A DNA stretch of 64,000 nt from UBA966 sp046350355 (GTDB lineage Bacteria > Planctomycetota > Phycisphaerae > Phycisphaerales > SM1A02): positions 1,054,001-1,118,000 of the forward strand of contig JAXMAN010000001.1 in NCBI GenBank assembly GCA_046350355.1, given 5' to 3'. Every line of letters starts with the position of its first letter. Within the stretch, counting starts at the first letter, position 1. Below the pieces are notes generated by a model. That model saw only the letters and a program-made list of their open reading frames with translations. It was not told the origin of the DNA and searched no databases. The position numbers and the translations under genes were made by a program. Shown here one piece after another: positions 37,830-47,310 of the stretch.

Positions 37830-39206
37830 ATGCTTCTCGGGGACGGTTCCGCAGCGGCGAATTCCAGTGCCGGGTCGGCGACGGGCCCCGCGCCCGCCGC
37901 GCTGGATCTGCCGATGAGCATCTGGGCCAGATCTGTGAGCGTTCCGCGCTGGTCGACCGATGGTCAGCGCGTGGTCGTCTTGCGGCAATACACCTCGCCG
38001 GTGCAGTGGACTCTTGAGGTGTGCAGCGCGCCGGTCGGGCTGATGCTGATGATCGTGTCGCTGGTGGTGCTGTTGAGCATTCTCGGCAGCCGCGCATCGA
38101 AGCGCCGCCGGCCGGCGAATCGAGTCGGCGTCTGCGCGGCGCTCTGGGTGCTCGGATGCGCCGGCGTGATCGTGGGCACCGACAATCCGGTGATGCGGCC
38201 CCTGCGTGGCGACTTCCCCAGCGATCGCAGCTGGCCCGTCGCGGGCTTGGAGGACACCATCTGGCCCTTCTTCGTGCGCCGGACCTCCCACTCGAAGTTT
38301 GCGCGGCTGGACGCCTTCGTCTTCGATCCGAACGCGGACTCGCTCCGGCGGGCGGGCGGGGTCGTCATGGGGCTTCGCATCCCCGACGACTGGACGCTCA
38401 ACGATGACGCGACGCTGGCGGCGTGGACGATGGAGGTGCCGGGAAGCTCGGGACGGCGACAGGTGTGCTGGCAGAAGTTCGGCGAGAGCTCCGCGCACGC
38501 GTTTGATCTCTCGGCGCAGCCGGGAACGGCGGCGGTGCTTGCGGGGTATGAGCCTGGCGGGCACGGCGTGGCAGTGCTCGAGTTTGTGCCCCCGCCCGTG
38601 CCGGCGACCGAACCCGATGGCAGCTTCATCGAGTGCCCGGCGACCATCGCGCGCTTCGACCGACGGACGGGCGCCCGCGCCGAGCTTGCGGAGGTGCCGG
38701 TGCTCGTCGCGGTGGATGCGGGCGGGCAACGCTGGATGCAGCCGACCGCCGCGGCCGTCGGCGACGGACGCCCCGTGCTCTGGGCCGTCGTCTGCGCCGT
38801 GGGAGAGGGGGACGGACTGCGCGTCGCGCAAGTCGCGGTGGGAACGGCGGAGGGGGTGCGGCGCGTGCCCGTCCCGGAAGGGACGCACATCGCGCGTGCG
38901 TGCGACCTGGCGTGGGCGCGATTCGCTGCGCCGGAGACGCTGCTCGTCGGTGCGCGCACCTGGTGCGGCCCCAGCGAGACACGCTGCTTCCAGGTCGACG
39001 TCAAGACCGGCGCGGTCACGACGCTCGAGGACACGGACGAGGAAGCGGGGAGCACGGGGACGTCGCTCGCAGGTACGCCCGCGCGCGCCCGCTCGCCCGA
39101 TGGCACGCACTGTGCGGAGGCGACCACGGGATCCATCACGATCCGCCGTGTGGCGCCGGAGCGGCGGGAGGGAGATGCCGGGGTGGGTGCCGCGCGCACA
39201 CGTTGA
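37830..39206 (+). CDS. Hypothetical protein with two membrane helices and beta-rich domain
   Basis: From ATG 37830 the product has 458 residues. A short N-terminal region is followed by two hydrophobic helices (about residues 67-87 and 100-120), then a soluble domain rich in strands in repeated patterns such as R-V-P-V-P-E-G-T-H-I-A-R-A, possibly a beta-propeller facing the periplasm. A later start at ATG 37914 would leave the helices intact. No known family is recognised and no catalytic motif can be seen. It is monocistronic. The gene ends 96 bases before the SLBB gene. Confidence 0.65.
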   Translation: MLLGDGSAAANSSAGSATGPAPAALDLPMSIWARSVSVPRWSTDGQRVVVLRQYTSPVQWTLEVCSAPVGLMLMIVSLVVLLSILGSRASKRRRPANRVGVCAALWVLGCAGVIVGTDNPVMRPLRGDFPSDRSWPVAGLEDTIWPFFVRRTSHSKFARLDAFVFDPNADSLRRAGGVVMGLRIPDDWTLNDDATLAAWTMEVPGSSGRRQVCWQKFGESSAHAFDLSAQPGTAAVLAGYEPGGHGVAVLEFVPPPVPATEPDGSFIECPATIARFDRRTGARAELAEVPVLVAVDAGGQRWMQPTAAAVGDGRPVLWAVVCAVGEGDGLRVAQVAVGTAEGVRRVPVPEGTHIARACDLAWARFAAPETLLVGARTWCGPSETRCFQVDVKTGAVTTLEDTDEEAGSTGTSLAGTPARARSPDGTHCAEATTGSITIRRVAPERREGDAGVGAARTR

Positions 39207-39302
39207 CAGTCGAGGCATGCCGACACATACTCCCCTTGCAGGAACAGGGGAGCCTGCGCTGCACGAGGCGGCGCCGTCGAACGCCATACGCCGGAGGAAC
39301 CA

Positions 39303-39977
39303 ATGCGCACGCTGATGACTCTCGGTGCCGTGATCGTGCTGCTGCTGATGTGCGCGCTCATCGCGATGCTTGGCTACACGGTGATGCGTCAGGGCGAGGC
39401 GATCGCACGCCTCGAGCAGCGGCTCGCGAAGGGCGGCGATCCCGAGCCCGGGGCAGCCGAGATCCGCAGTCCAGGCGTCGTCTATGTCGAGGGCGCGGTG
39501 CCGCGGCCCGGCGTCTACAACCTGCCCGATGTGGGGGAGCTCACGGTGAGTCGGCTGGTGGCCGCGGCCGGCGGCGCCAAGGTGGGATCGCCCTTTCGCG
39601 CGCGACTCATCCCAAAGACGGAGGCGGCCGCGCGGTTGACTCGCTGGCAGGAGGCGGGAGGCGCCATTGGTTCGTGGCAGGAAGCCTCGTGCATGATGGT
39701 CGGGCGCGACGACGACCGTGTCTCGAGCCCGGATCCGATGCTTCGCGAAGGAGACCGAGTTGTCGTGGTTGGGGAGAATGCGGAACCCAACGCTGGCGCC
39801 GATCCGGAGTGGACGCCGCTCACCTGGGAGCAGATCAAGGCCATGTCGAGAGAGGAAGCCCGGGCACGGCTCGTGCTGGTCGCCCGGAAGCGGACACAGC
39901 CGGGCCTCTCGGACGACGCCAAGGAACGCCTGCGCAGTGAGTTTGATCTCCTCCTCGAACGGATGAAGCGCCCGTGA
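39303..39977 (+). CDS. SLBB-domain membrane-anchored protein
   Basis: ATG 39303 is supported by GGAGGA at 39292-39297. The 224-residue product has an N-terminal anchor (about residues 8-28), a short coiled stretch (E-A-I-A-R-L-E-Q-R-L) and an SLBB beta-grasp domain: V-V-Y-V-E-G-A-V-P-R-P-G-V-Y, then L-T-V-S-R-L-V-A-A-A-G-G-A. SLBB domains bind ligands or other proteins in polysaccharide export and in cobalamin-related systems; the single-domain anchored form here may be part of an export apparatus, but no export genes lie nearby. The C-terminal half is helical and charged. A small hairpin, CTCCCCT and AGGGGAG arms at about 39228-39252, lies in the leader. Confidence 0.8.
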   Translation: MRTLMTLGAVIVLLLMCALIAMLGYTVMRQGEAIARLEQRLAKGGDPEPGAAEIRSPGVVYVEGAVPRPGVYNLPDVGELTVSRLVAAAGGAKVGSPFRARLIPKTEAAARLTRWQEAGGAIGSWQEASCMMVGRDDDRVSSPDPMLREGDRVVVVGENAEPNAGADPEWTPLTWEQIKAMSREEARARLVLVARKRTQPGLSDDAKERLRSEFDLLLERMKRP

Positions 39978-40093
39978 CCTGACGGAAGGCGCGCGCGGAT
40001 CCAGCGCCCTTCGCTCCGCCGCGCCCCTCGCAATCCCAAGGACTCCAACCCCCCGCGCCTTGCTCCCGCCGCCACCCGCCGCATACTGCGGGC

Positions 40094-41518
40094 ATGCACG
40101 GATCCCGGCACCGCGTGATCTTCCGCTTCGCCGCGTTCGCCACCGCACTTGGCCTCGCTGCAACGCTCGCCACGGCGCCCGCCGCCCGCGCCGACACCGC
40201 CGGCGCCTGCGCACCGGACTGGGCGCCCTTCGGCGGCGCGGGTGCGAATGCGACCGTGCGCGCCATGATCCGCTACGAGGTCTCCTCCGGCGGTGGAATC
40301 GGCGAACAGCTCTACGTCGGCGGCGAGTTCACGACGATCGACGGCGTGGCCGTCAATGGCATCGCCCGCTGGGAAGGCACGTCGTGGCAGTCCGTCGCGG
40401 GCGGCGTGAGCGGCACGGGCTTCCAGATGGGGGTGCACGCGCTCGCGGTCTTCGACGACGGCACTGGCTCCGCGCTCTACGCCGCGGGACGGTTCCAGTT
40501 CGCGGGCGCCACGCCCGCAGACGGCATCGCGCGCTGGGACGGCCACGCGTGGACCGCGGTCGGCGCGGGCACGCTTGCGCCCGCTGGCAGCATCATCAAC
40601 GCGCTTGTCGTGCACGACGACGGCACCGGCCCCGCGCTCTACGCGGCGGGCTCGTTCACGAGCATCGGCGGCGTTGCGGCCTCGCGCATCGCCAAATGGA
40701 ACGGCACGCAGTGGACGCCGCTGGGTGCGGGTCTCGGTTCCTCGGGCTACTGCCTCGCGTCGATGGGCAGCGGCGCATCTGCGCGGCTGATCGTTGGCGG
40801 CATCTTCGTGAACGCCGGCGGCGCGCCCGCCGTGGAGATCGCGCAGTGGGACGGCGCGGCGTGGGCGCCGATGGGCGCGGGCCTCGGCGGCCTGGGCGTC
40901 TACTCGCTCGCCATCTACGACGAAGGCCACGGCGCGGGCCCGCAGCTCTTCGCGGGCGGCGACTTCACGGGAAGCGGCTCGCCGGGGTATGCGCGCATCG
41001 CACGCTGGAACGGCACGGCCTGGACGGGTCTCACCGCCAGCGGCGGCGGCGCCAACAGCGGCGTGTACGCGCTCGGAGTCTTCGACGATGAAGCCGGCGC
41101 AGGTCCCGCGCTCTACGCGGGCGGGTTCTTCACCACGGTCAGCGGGGTGCCGGCGTCGTGCATCGCGCGCTGGGACGGGACCGCGTGGACGGCGCTGGGA
41201 GCGGGCACGGTCGGCGGCGGCGTCTTCGAACTCTTCGGCATTCCGAGCGCCTCCGGCGCGCCCGCGACGCTGCTCGTGGGCGGGAACTTCAACACCGCCG
41301 GCGGCGTCCCCGCCAGCGGGCTGGCGCAGTGGCAGGGCTGCATCGCCCCGTCCTGCGCGCCCGCGGATCTCGACTGCGACGGCGCGGTCAACGGCGCCGA
41401 CCTCGGCCTGCTCCTGGCCGCGTGGGGCCCGTGCAGCGGCTGCAACGCCGACATCAACGGCGACGGGCTCGTGGACGGCGCGGATCTGGGGCTGCTGCTG
41501 GCGGCGTGGACGGGCTGA
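40094..41518 (+). CDS. Secreted beta-propeller-like protein with paired dockerin-like tail
   Basis: The 474-residue product has a signal peptide (A-A-R-A at about 28-31) and seven or so repeats of about 50 residues, each ending in an A-L-Y-A-A/G-G-x-F or R-W-x-G-x-x-W motif (W-D-G-T-A-W-T-A-L-G). These match delta-60-like or Kelch-like blades. The C terminus, from about residue 425, is two dockerin-like calcium repeats (D-L-D-C-D-G-A-V-N-G-A-D-L-G-L-L-L-A-A-W, then D-I-N-G-D-G-L-V-D-G-A-D), the GC-type dockerin tail frequent in Phycisphaerae. It should be secreted and perhaps held at the surface by cohesin-like partners. The tail-to-tail neighbour at 41546-42253 has the same C-terminal module. 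Confidence 0.88.
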   Translation: MHGSRHRVIFRFAAFATALGLAATLATAPAARADTAGACAPDWAPFGGAGANATVRAMIRYEVSSGGGIGEQLYVGGEFTTIDGVAVNGIARWEGTSWQSVAGGVSGTGFQMGVHALAVFDDGTGSALYAAGRFQFAGATPADGIARWDGHAWTAVGAGTLAPAGSIINALVVHDDGTGPALYAAGSFTSIGGVAASRIAKWNGTQWTPLGAGLGSSGYCLASMGSGASARLIVGGIFVNAGGAPAVEIAQWDGAAWAPMGAGLGGLGVYSLAIYDEGHGAGPQLFAGGDFTGSGSPGYARIARWNGTAWTGLTASGGGANSGVYALGVFDDEAGAGPALYAGGFFTTVSGVPASCIARWDGTAWTALGAGTVGGGVFELFGIPSASGAPATLLVGGNFNTAGGVPASGLAQWQGCIAPSCAPADLDCDGAVNGADLGLLLAAWGPCSGCNADINGDGLVDGADLGLLLAAWTG

Positions 41519-41545
41519 ACTGCGCTTCCCCGCGCGCCATCGAAC

Positions 41546-42253
41546 TCACGCGCCGCACGCACCCCATGCCGCGAGCAGCAGTCCGATGTCCGCGCCATCG
41601 ACGGCCCCGGAGTGATCGAGGTCCGCGGCGCCCGGGGCGCCCCAGCTTGCAAGGAGCATGCCCAGATCGGCGCCGTCGACCTGTCCGGAGCCGTTGAGAT
41701 CGGCAGCGCACTCGGCGCCCTCAAATCGCAGGTCGTCCATCGCGAGCCATGCGTAGGAATTGGCGGTGTTCGTGTCCACGGCGCGGAAGTAGAAGGTGTC
41801 GCCCACCGCGAAGCCCGCGGCGAACATGTCGACGCTTCGCGGGGTCCACGCATCGCTCAGCGGCGTTGCGACGGTCGCGACCACCTGCTGCTGTGCGTTG
41901 AGGATCTCGAAGCGGTTGAGGCCATTGCCGAACTGACCGCTCCAGCCGCAGGAGATCCATGCGAGCTGCTGCGACCGGACCACCAGGGGCGGCGAGAGCA
42001 GCGTGCCGACTGCCGCCTCGCTGGCGACATTCGGGGCGCCGCAGCGCGCGAAGAGCGCGCCCTGTGCCGGCAGGATGTTCGGGCTGGTGTTCGTGGTGCC
42101 CCCGACGACCCACCCGCCCGGCGTGGCCTGCCAGCCGGCGGGCAGGCCCGACTCAAAGTCCGCGAGGGTGACGGTCGCCGCATCGGCCGTGGCGGCGAGG
42201 CAGGCAGCGAGGAGGAGACAAGGAACGGATCCAACGGAGCGGCGGAGGTGCAT
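41546..42253 (-). CDS. Secreted protein with lectin-like domain and paired dockerin-like tail
   Basis: The 235-residue protein, starting at ATG 42253 (M-H-L-R-R-S-V-G), has a signal peptide ending near A-T-A-D-A, a beta-sandwich domain (about 25-175, F-E-S-G-L-P-A-G-W and M-D-D-L-R-F-E-G near the end; the general shape of a jelly-roll or laminin-G-like domain) and a C-terminal dockerin-like pair (A-D-L-N-G-S-G-Q-V-D-G-A-D-L-G-M-L-L-A-S-W, then D-L-D-H-S-G-A-V-D-G-A-D-I-G). It ends 28 bases from the propeller protein, which has the same tail, so both may use the same surface attachment route. Binding target unknown. Confidence 0.85.
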   Translation of the reverse strand: MHLRRSVGSVPCLLLAACLAATADAATVTLADFESGLPAGWQATPGGWVVGGTTNTSPNILPAQGALFARCGAPNVASEAAVGTLLSPPLVVRSQQLAWISCGWSGQFGNGLNRFEILNAQQQVVATVATPLSDAWTPRSVDMFAAGFAVGDTFYFRAVDTNTANSYAWLAMDDLRFEGAECAADLNGSGQVDGADLGMLLASWGAPGAADLDHSGAVDGADIGLLLAAWGACGA

Positions 42254-42378
42254 GCGGGGCGGTGTACCCGGAGCGGCCCGTTCGACAAAGGGGGATCTTG
42301 CTGTCCCGGGAGCGCATGCTGCAATAACTGCTTGCTTGCGACGTCGCTCCACGGTCAACTACCGCCGAGGGCCACTCC

Positions 42379-44757
42379 ATGACACCGAAGCTCCGTGGGT
42401 CGATTCGTCGTGCGTTCGCCGGTTCCGTCGCGTTCCTCGCGCTGCTGGCCTTCGCGCCGCGCGAGGCGCCCGCGCAGATTCCCGCGCCGGAAGCCCTCCG
42501 CTGGTCCTGGTCGCTGGACCGGCTGGCGCGCGCGCAGGTGCGCCTGCCGCGCACGGTGGTGCTCACGGCGGTCACGGCATACGACCGCGCCTACGCGAAC
42601 GCGGTCGTGCGCGCGGTGGAGGAAGGGCTCGCGATCCGCAGCGCCTTCGCGGAGGGCGGCTCTCCGGGCGGTGCCGCCATCCCGGATGTCGAAGTCGTCC
42701 GCCGCGTGCAGGAGCTCGAGCAGCGCGCGACCGAGACCGAGCGCGCGCTCTGCATCGCCCTCTTCAGCCAGCTCGCCGCCGCGGCGAGTCCGCAGGACCG
42801 CGCGATCATCGAGGCCGAGCGCGACTTCTCGCTGGTGTCGATGGCGGACGAGCGCGCCTATGCCGGCGGCCACACCACCGCGAAGCCGGACGACCTGGGC
42901 ATGTGGTTGGTGGGCGGTGACGCCGCGGACCTGCCCGCCGCCGAGCTGCGGCAGCGCATGCAGTTCGCCGCGACGAAGGCGGCGCAGCGCATCGCCGCCG
43001 CGGACGCGGTCCGCGCGCAGCGCCTGGCCGCCGAGCTCGCGAGCGCGCAGCAGGGCGGGGGCGCGGAGCCCGCGAAGGACCGTCGGAGCCCTTCGGTCTG
43101 GTCCGGTGGCCGCTACCGGCCGGAATACGCGCAGTCGAAGGAGTCGGTGGCGATGCGCAAGCAGCTCGTCGACGCGCAGCTCGAGGCCTTCCGCGCGATC
43201 CGTCCCGAGCTGACACCTTCGCAGATGGCGGCGCTCCGCCAGTTCTGGGTGCCCCGGTTGCTGAACATCTGGGATGCCATCGAGGGCATGCCGCGCAAGT
43301 CGGGCGGGACCGGCCAGCCCAGGAGCTACACGCTCGCCCTCCTGCGCGTTCCTGACCTCGACGACGCCGGGCGCGCGCGCGTGCGCGAGATCGGCCGCGC
43401 CTGGCAGCACGACGACGACGCGATTCTGGACGGGGCGATCGACGCGCTCCTTGCGGACAGGCAACCCGGCGATGTCGCCGCGCTTCGCAAGGCGCGCGCG
43501 CAGCAGGCGCGCGAGGACTTCGCGAAGGTGCCGGGGCTCGCCTTCGCGACCGACGCCTCCGCGACGCTCGACGGCGCGACGGGCCCGGTGGATCCCGCCG
43601 ACGATCGCGAGTTCGGCAGTCGCTGGGAGAACTCCATGCCCGCGAAGCTGCCCGGCGATGGCATCGAGTCGCCCCTGAAGCCCGGACTCCCGGTCGGCTA
43701 CTCCAGCCGCTTCGAGTCCGACCTCGCAACGCTGCTGCGCCTGGACGACGCCCAGCGCGCGAAGCTCGCGGGCGTGCTGGCCCAGGCGCGCACGCAGTGG
43801 ACGGATCAGGTCGCGCCGATGGCTGCCGCGGCGGTCGCTCCCAAGAGCAGCGCCGAGCAGCGCGTGCAGGCGACGCGCAAGGCGTGGGACCTCGCCGACG
43901 GCCTCGACGCAAAGACCGCGGACGCGGTGGCCGCCGCGCTGGGCGACCGTGGCGACCGCGGCGCGCTCGCGCTGCTGTGCGCGTCCCGCATGCTCGGCCG
44001 CTTCGCGACCTCGGGCTACGCGGATCCCCAGGAGGATCCGGTCGATGTCGCGCAGTGCATTCTCGACACGCCGATGGGCGACGCGTCGCGCGCCGCGGCC
44101 GTCGCGGCCGCGCAGCCGCTGCTCTCCGACTGGGTGCGCCGGATCCAGGAGCTGGGCGAGCAGCGCCTGCGCCGCGATCGCGCGGACGCGGCGGGCGGCG
44201 GCGGACGCGGCCGGTCCAGCGGGACAGACACCCAGCAGGCACGCAAGCAGTACGCGATCCTCCTGGACGAGTGCGACACCGCCGCGGGCGCGATCGAGCG
44301 CGCGGCGGTCGGCGCGCTCGACGGCACGGACCAGAAGCGGCTGCAGCTTGCGATGGGATCGGTGCGTGGCCGCGGCCTCTACGGCGATCCGGTGCGCGTG
44401 TGGCGACAGGTCCGGGGCGCGCTCGAGCGCGCACCGGCCGACCAGCGCGAGTCGCTGCGCTCCGCCGCCGCGCCGATGCTCGCGGAGATGGAACGCCGGA
44501 TCGCGCGATTCGAGGGCCTCGACGCGCCACTCACGCCGGGCACCGCGTACTCGCCGCACACGCAGTTCGCCGAGCTGCGCCCCGCGATCACGATTGCCTC
44601 GAGCGCCGCCGCGGACCAGCTCCAGATCGCCGCGCTCTTCCCGCTCGAATGCTGGACCGGCAAGCCGGCGGCCGAGAGCCGCTCGGGCCTCGCCGGCACG
44701 CTGGCGCGGCTGTGCGGGGATGCGCCTGCGGCTCCCACCGCTCCCGCCGCAAAGTAA
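42379..44757 (+). CDS. Secreted large helical hypothetical protein
   Basis: The 792-residue product starts at ATG 42379 with a signal segment (residues 10-34, ending A-P-A-Q). The mature part is almost entirely helical and Ala-rich, with long charged segments such as R-R-V-Q-E-L-E-Q-R-A-T-E-T-E-R-A-L and no transmembrane helix, so it is a soluble envelope protein. No domain is recognised. It shares signal plus helices with the accessory-region secreted proteins but is far more GC-rich and not clearly related. It ends seven bases from a convergent, frameshifted membrane gene. A structural or scaffolding role is only a guess. Confidence 0.78.
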   Translation: MTPKLRGSIRRAFAGSVAFLALLAFAPREAPAQIPAPEALRWSWSLDRLARAQVRLPRTVVLTAVTAYDRAYANAVVRAVEEGLAIRSAFAEGGSPGGAAIPDVEVVRRVQELEQRATETERALCIALFSQLAAAASPQDRAIIEAERDFSLVSMADERAYAGGHTTAKPDDLGMWLVGGDAADLPAAELRQRMQFAATKAAQRIAAADAVRAQRLAAELASAQQGGGAEPAKDRRSPSVWSGGRYRPEYAQSKESVAMRKQLVDAQLEAFRAIRPELTPSQMAALRQFWVPRLLNIWDAIEGMPRKSGGTGQPRSYTLALLRVPDLDDAGRARVREIGRAWQHDDDAILDGAIDALLADRQPGDVAALRKARAQQAREDFAKVPGLAFATDASATLDGATGPVDPADDREFGSRWENSMPAKLPGDGIESPLKPGLPVGYSSRFESDLATLLRLDDAQRAKLAGVLAQARTQWTDQVAPMAAAAVAPKSSAEQRVQATRKAWDLADGLDAKTADAVAAALGDRGDRGALALLCASRMLGRFATSGYADPQEDPVDVAQCILDTPMGDASRAAAVAAAQPLLSDWVRRIQELGEQRLRRDRADAAGGGGRGRSSGTDTQQARKQYAILLDECDTAAGAIERAAVGALDGTDQKRLQLAMGSVRGRGLYGDPVRVWRQVRGALERAPADQRESLRSAAAPMLAEMERRIARFEGLDAPLTPGTAYSPHTQFAELRPAITIASSAAADQLQIAALFPLECWTGKPAAESRSGLAGTLARLCGDAPAAPTAPAAK

Positions 44758-44764
44758 CCGCTCC

Positions 44765-45527
44765 TCACGCATCCACGCCCGCGCCGCGGTACGTCACCGC
44801 GGTGCGCAGCGGCCACTTCCACAGCGACGCGAGCGCCATCAGCCCGCCCGCCGTCATCAGTCCGCCGACGATCGGTTTCAGGCCAGCGAGCCCCGGGATC
44901 GCATGCGGCAGCGCGAAGGCGAGCGCCGCCGCGGCGGCCGCGATCCACAGCGTCGCGCGCGTGCGCCGGTGCGCCGCGCGCAGCGCCAGCAGTCCGACGA
45001 GCGCCGCCGTCGCAAGCGTGAGCGCGTCCGAATCGCGGTAGAGATACAGGTAGTCCAGGAGCAGCTCCGGAAGCGGCTTGGGTCCGTGGATGAAGGCGAG
45101 CGGGATCGCCGTCGCGCCCACCGTGTAGAGCGCGAGCAGCGTCACGCACGCGCTCCACGCGTGTCCCGCCGGACCGCGCGCCCCATGCGCGCGCGCGCCG
45201 GCGCGCCAGGCAAGCGCCGCCGCGATCAGCGAGAGGACCGAGGGCAGCAGGAAGATCCAGGGCGAGTCCAGCGGCGCCGTCGGAGCGCGCGCGATCGCGC
45301 GCATGCGCGGCGGATCCATGCCCAGCGCGAGCGCCGCCAGCGGCGGGACCGCGACGACCAGCTGCGCGACCGCGGAGCACGCGATCGCCACCGCCGCCGC
45401 GCGCATCGCGTGCGCCTGCATCCGGCCGACCCGCGCGCCGCGCGGCGGGCGTCCCGCACTCGATGCAGGGCGCATCCACCGCGGAGGTGCGCAGGTCGTA
45501 GCCGCAGATGGGGCAGTGAGTGCTCAT
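44765..45527 (-). pseudogene. Zinc-ribbon membrane protein gene interrupted by a frameshift
   Basis: The minus-strand start at 45527 encodes M-S-T-H-C-P-I-C-G-Y-D-L-R-T-S ... C-I-E-C-G-T-P-A-A-R, an ordinary N-terminal zinc ribbon. The body, in another frame from about 45450 to 44765, encodes R-V-G-R-M-Q-A-H-A-M-R and then seven or so hydrophobic helices. The two parts join only by a frame change between about 45425 and 45450, in a GC-rich run of alternating C and G. Either one base was lost or gained in nature or in assembly, or the body is translated alone from the ATG at 45475, which would lack the ribbon. I favour one broken gene. The expected length is about 254 residues. Confidence 0.7.
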
Positions 45528-45566
45528 GCCGCGCCTTCCTCCAGGGATCCGCTCGCCTCCGCCCGT

Positions 45567-46385
45567 TCAGTCCATCGGAATCGGCGAGTCGTCGTCCACG
45601 GGCTTCGCCTTGGGGCGCGCCGGCTCACGCTCGCGCAGCTCCTTGAGGAGCTCCTCGCGCGAACGGGGGCGCAGGCGGTCGATCTTCTTCTGCCGCAGGT
45701 CCTCGTGCCGACCCGTCGCGAGCGCGAGGATGCTGACCTGGTCCTCGGGCTCCAGCAGCGTCCAGCGGAAATGGTCGAGGATGAACGCCGTCGCGATCCC
45801 GCCGACGAATCCGGCGATGTGCGCCCAGTGGCCGACGTTGGAGGCGAGCGGAAGCAGGGCGCCGCCGATGTCCCAGATCAGCCAGCCGGCCACGAGCCAG
45901 ACGCCCGCGATCCCGACCGTTCCACCTTCGCCGCCGCGCCAGCCGATCCAGAAGCCCCAGTAGCAGCTCACCTCGTTCATCGGGAAGAGCACCGCGTACA
46001 TCCCGACGATGCCCGAGACGGCGCCGCTCGCGCCGATGCCCAGCTCGCCGTGCATGACCTGCATCGCCGCGGAGGAGAAGAGCCCCAGGCCGTGGTAGAG
46101 CAGGACGTACTTGAGGTCGCCGAGCGCCGCGTTCACCGCGTTTCCGAAGGTCCAGAGGAAGAACATGTTCCCCAGGATGTGGAAGACGCCGGCGTGGAGG
46201 TAGCACGACTCGATCATCGCGATCGGATTCCAGCCGCCGTCGTTCACCTCGTCGATGTGCGCGGGCGTGATGCGCCCCGTGACCTGGAGCACGAAGACCG
46301 CGAGGTTCGCGGCGATGATGACCCAGTTGGCGATGGGCGTGCGCCGCACGCCCACATCCACGTCGTAGGGGAAGAAGAAGATCAT
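45567..46385 (-). CDS. Rhomboid-family intramembrane serine protease
   Basis: The 272-residue product has six to seven membrane helices and the rhomboid motifs: Y-L-H-A-G-V-F-H-I-L-G-N-M in helix 2, catalytic Ser in G-A-S-G-A-V-S-G, and catalytic His in W-A-H-I-A-G-F. It cleaves substrates inside or next to the membrane. The C-terminal 50 residues are charged and cytosolic, with an R-E-E-L-L-K-E-L-R-E-R-E helix, a longer tail than in GlpG. It starts at ATG 46385. It is not obviously in an operon with the pirin gene 96 bases upstream, although both run leftwards. Substrates cannot be predicted. Confidence 0.93.
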   Translation of the reverse strand: MIFFFPYDVDVGVRRTPIANWVIIAANLAVFVLQVTGRITPAHIDEVNDGGWNPIAMIESCYLHAGVFHILGNMFFLWTFGNAVNAALGDLKYVLLYHGLGLFSSAAMQVMHGELGIGASGAVSGIVGMYAVLFPMNEVSCYWGFWIGWRGGEGGTVGIAGVWLVAGWLIWDIGGALLPLASNVGHWAHIAGFVGGIATAFILDHFRWTLLEPEDQVSILALATGRHEDLRQKKIDRLRPRSREELLKELREREPARPKAKPVDDDSPIPMD

Positions 46386-46481
46386 CGTGCTCCTGCGCCT
46401 GGTGCGCGCACCCCCGTCACGCGACGGCCGGCCGCCCGGGTCCCACGCGCGGCAGGATAGCCGCCGCGCGCGGGAGTCCCG

Positions 46482-47201
46482 TCACGGAAGGTCGAAGAGC
46501 ATGAGCTCCGCACCCGCGCCCGCGCCCGCGCCGCCCGCGGCCGCCGTCACCGCGATGCGCTCCGGCCCCGACGCGCTCGCGCCGTCGCCCGCCGCGAGCT
46601 CATGCCCGCCGACCGTCGCCGCGCCGCGCAGCACCTGCAGCCACGCGTGCCGGCCCGCGGCGACCTCCAGCTCCAGCGACTTGCCCGGCTCGAGGTTCGC
46701 CAGATGGATGCGCGCGTCCTGATGGATGCGCAGCGATCCCTCCGCGCCGTCGCGCGACGCGACGAGCTGCAGCGCGTTGCGCCGGCCCACGGGATCGAAG
46801 GCGCGCTGCTCGTAGCTGGGCTCCAGTCCGCGCCTCTCCGGGAAGATCCAGATCTGATAGAGGTGCACCGGCTCCGTGCGCGATGGGTTGAATTCGCTGT
46901 GCGTGATCCCGGTGCCGGCGGTCATGCGCTGCAGCTCGCCGGGGCGCAGCAACTCGCCGTTGCCCAGCGAATCGCGGTGCTCCAGCGCGCCCTCGAGCAC
47001 CAGCGTCACGATCTCCATGTCGTGGTGCGGGTGCATGCCGAAGCCTTGTCCCGGCGCGACGCGGTCCTCGTTCATCACGCGCAGCACGCGGAAGGCCATG
47101 TGCGCGGGGTCGTGGTAGTCCGCGAAGGAGAAGGTGTGGTAGGTGTCGAGCCAGCCGTGGTCGGCGTGGCCGCGCTCGTCGGATCGGCGGATCGTGATCA
47201 T
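46482..47201 (-). CDS. Pirin-family protein (YhhW-like)
   Basis: The 239-residue protein is a bicupin of the pirin family. The metal-binding N-terminal cupin is intact: G-F-G-M-H-P-H-H-D-M-E-I-V-T, with His residues at about 57, 59 and 60 and a Glu nearby, then R-M-T-A-G-T-G-I-T-H-S-E. YhhW relatives show quercetin 2,3-dioxygenase activity and others act as redox-sensing cofactors. The C-terminal cupin is less conserved and ends in an Ala/Gly-rich stretch. ATG 47201 follows an imperfect A-G-G-A-G-G. A perfect GC hairpin (TCCGCCGC and GCGGCGGA, 47224-47243) lies just upstream. Confidence 0.92.
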   Translation of the reverse strand: MITIRRSDERGHADHGWLDTYHTFSFADYHDPAHMAFRVLRVMNEDRVAPGQGFGMHPHHDMEIVTLVLEGALEHRDSLGNGELLRPGELQRMTAGTGITHSEFNPSRTEPVHLYQIWIFPERRGLEPSYEQRAFDPVGRRNALQLVASRDGAEGSLRIHQDARIHLANLEPGKSLELEVAAGRHAWLQVLRGAATVGGHELAAGDGASASGPERIAVTAAAGGAGAGAGAELMLFDLP

Positions 47202-47310
47202 CGTGGGCCTCCTGTGGCGTTGCTCCGCCGCGCGTGCGGCGGAAGCGATGATTGTTGGCGCGCACGCAGCCGACGCGCCGGAATTCCGATGAACGGACTT
47301 TGGGGCGGGG

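Noticed and set aside
36882..40214. A 1110-codon minus-strand frame across the 37-40 kb genes.
   Set aside because: It runs antisense to three genes with recognisable features, and its sequence shows no domain or signal.
47224..47243. GC hairpin between the S41-like and pirin genes as a terminator.
   Set aside because: The stem of eight bases is perfect but no T-rich tail follows in the leftward direction, so it could equally be a chance GC palindrome.
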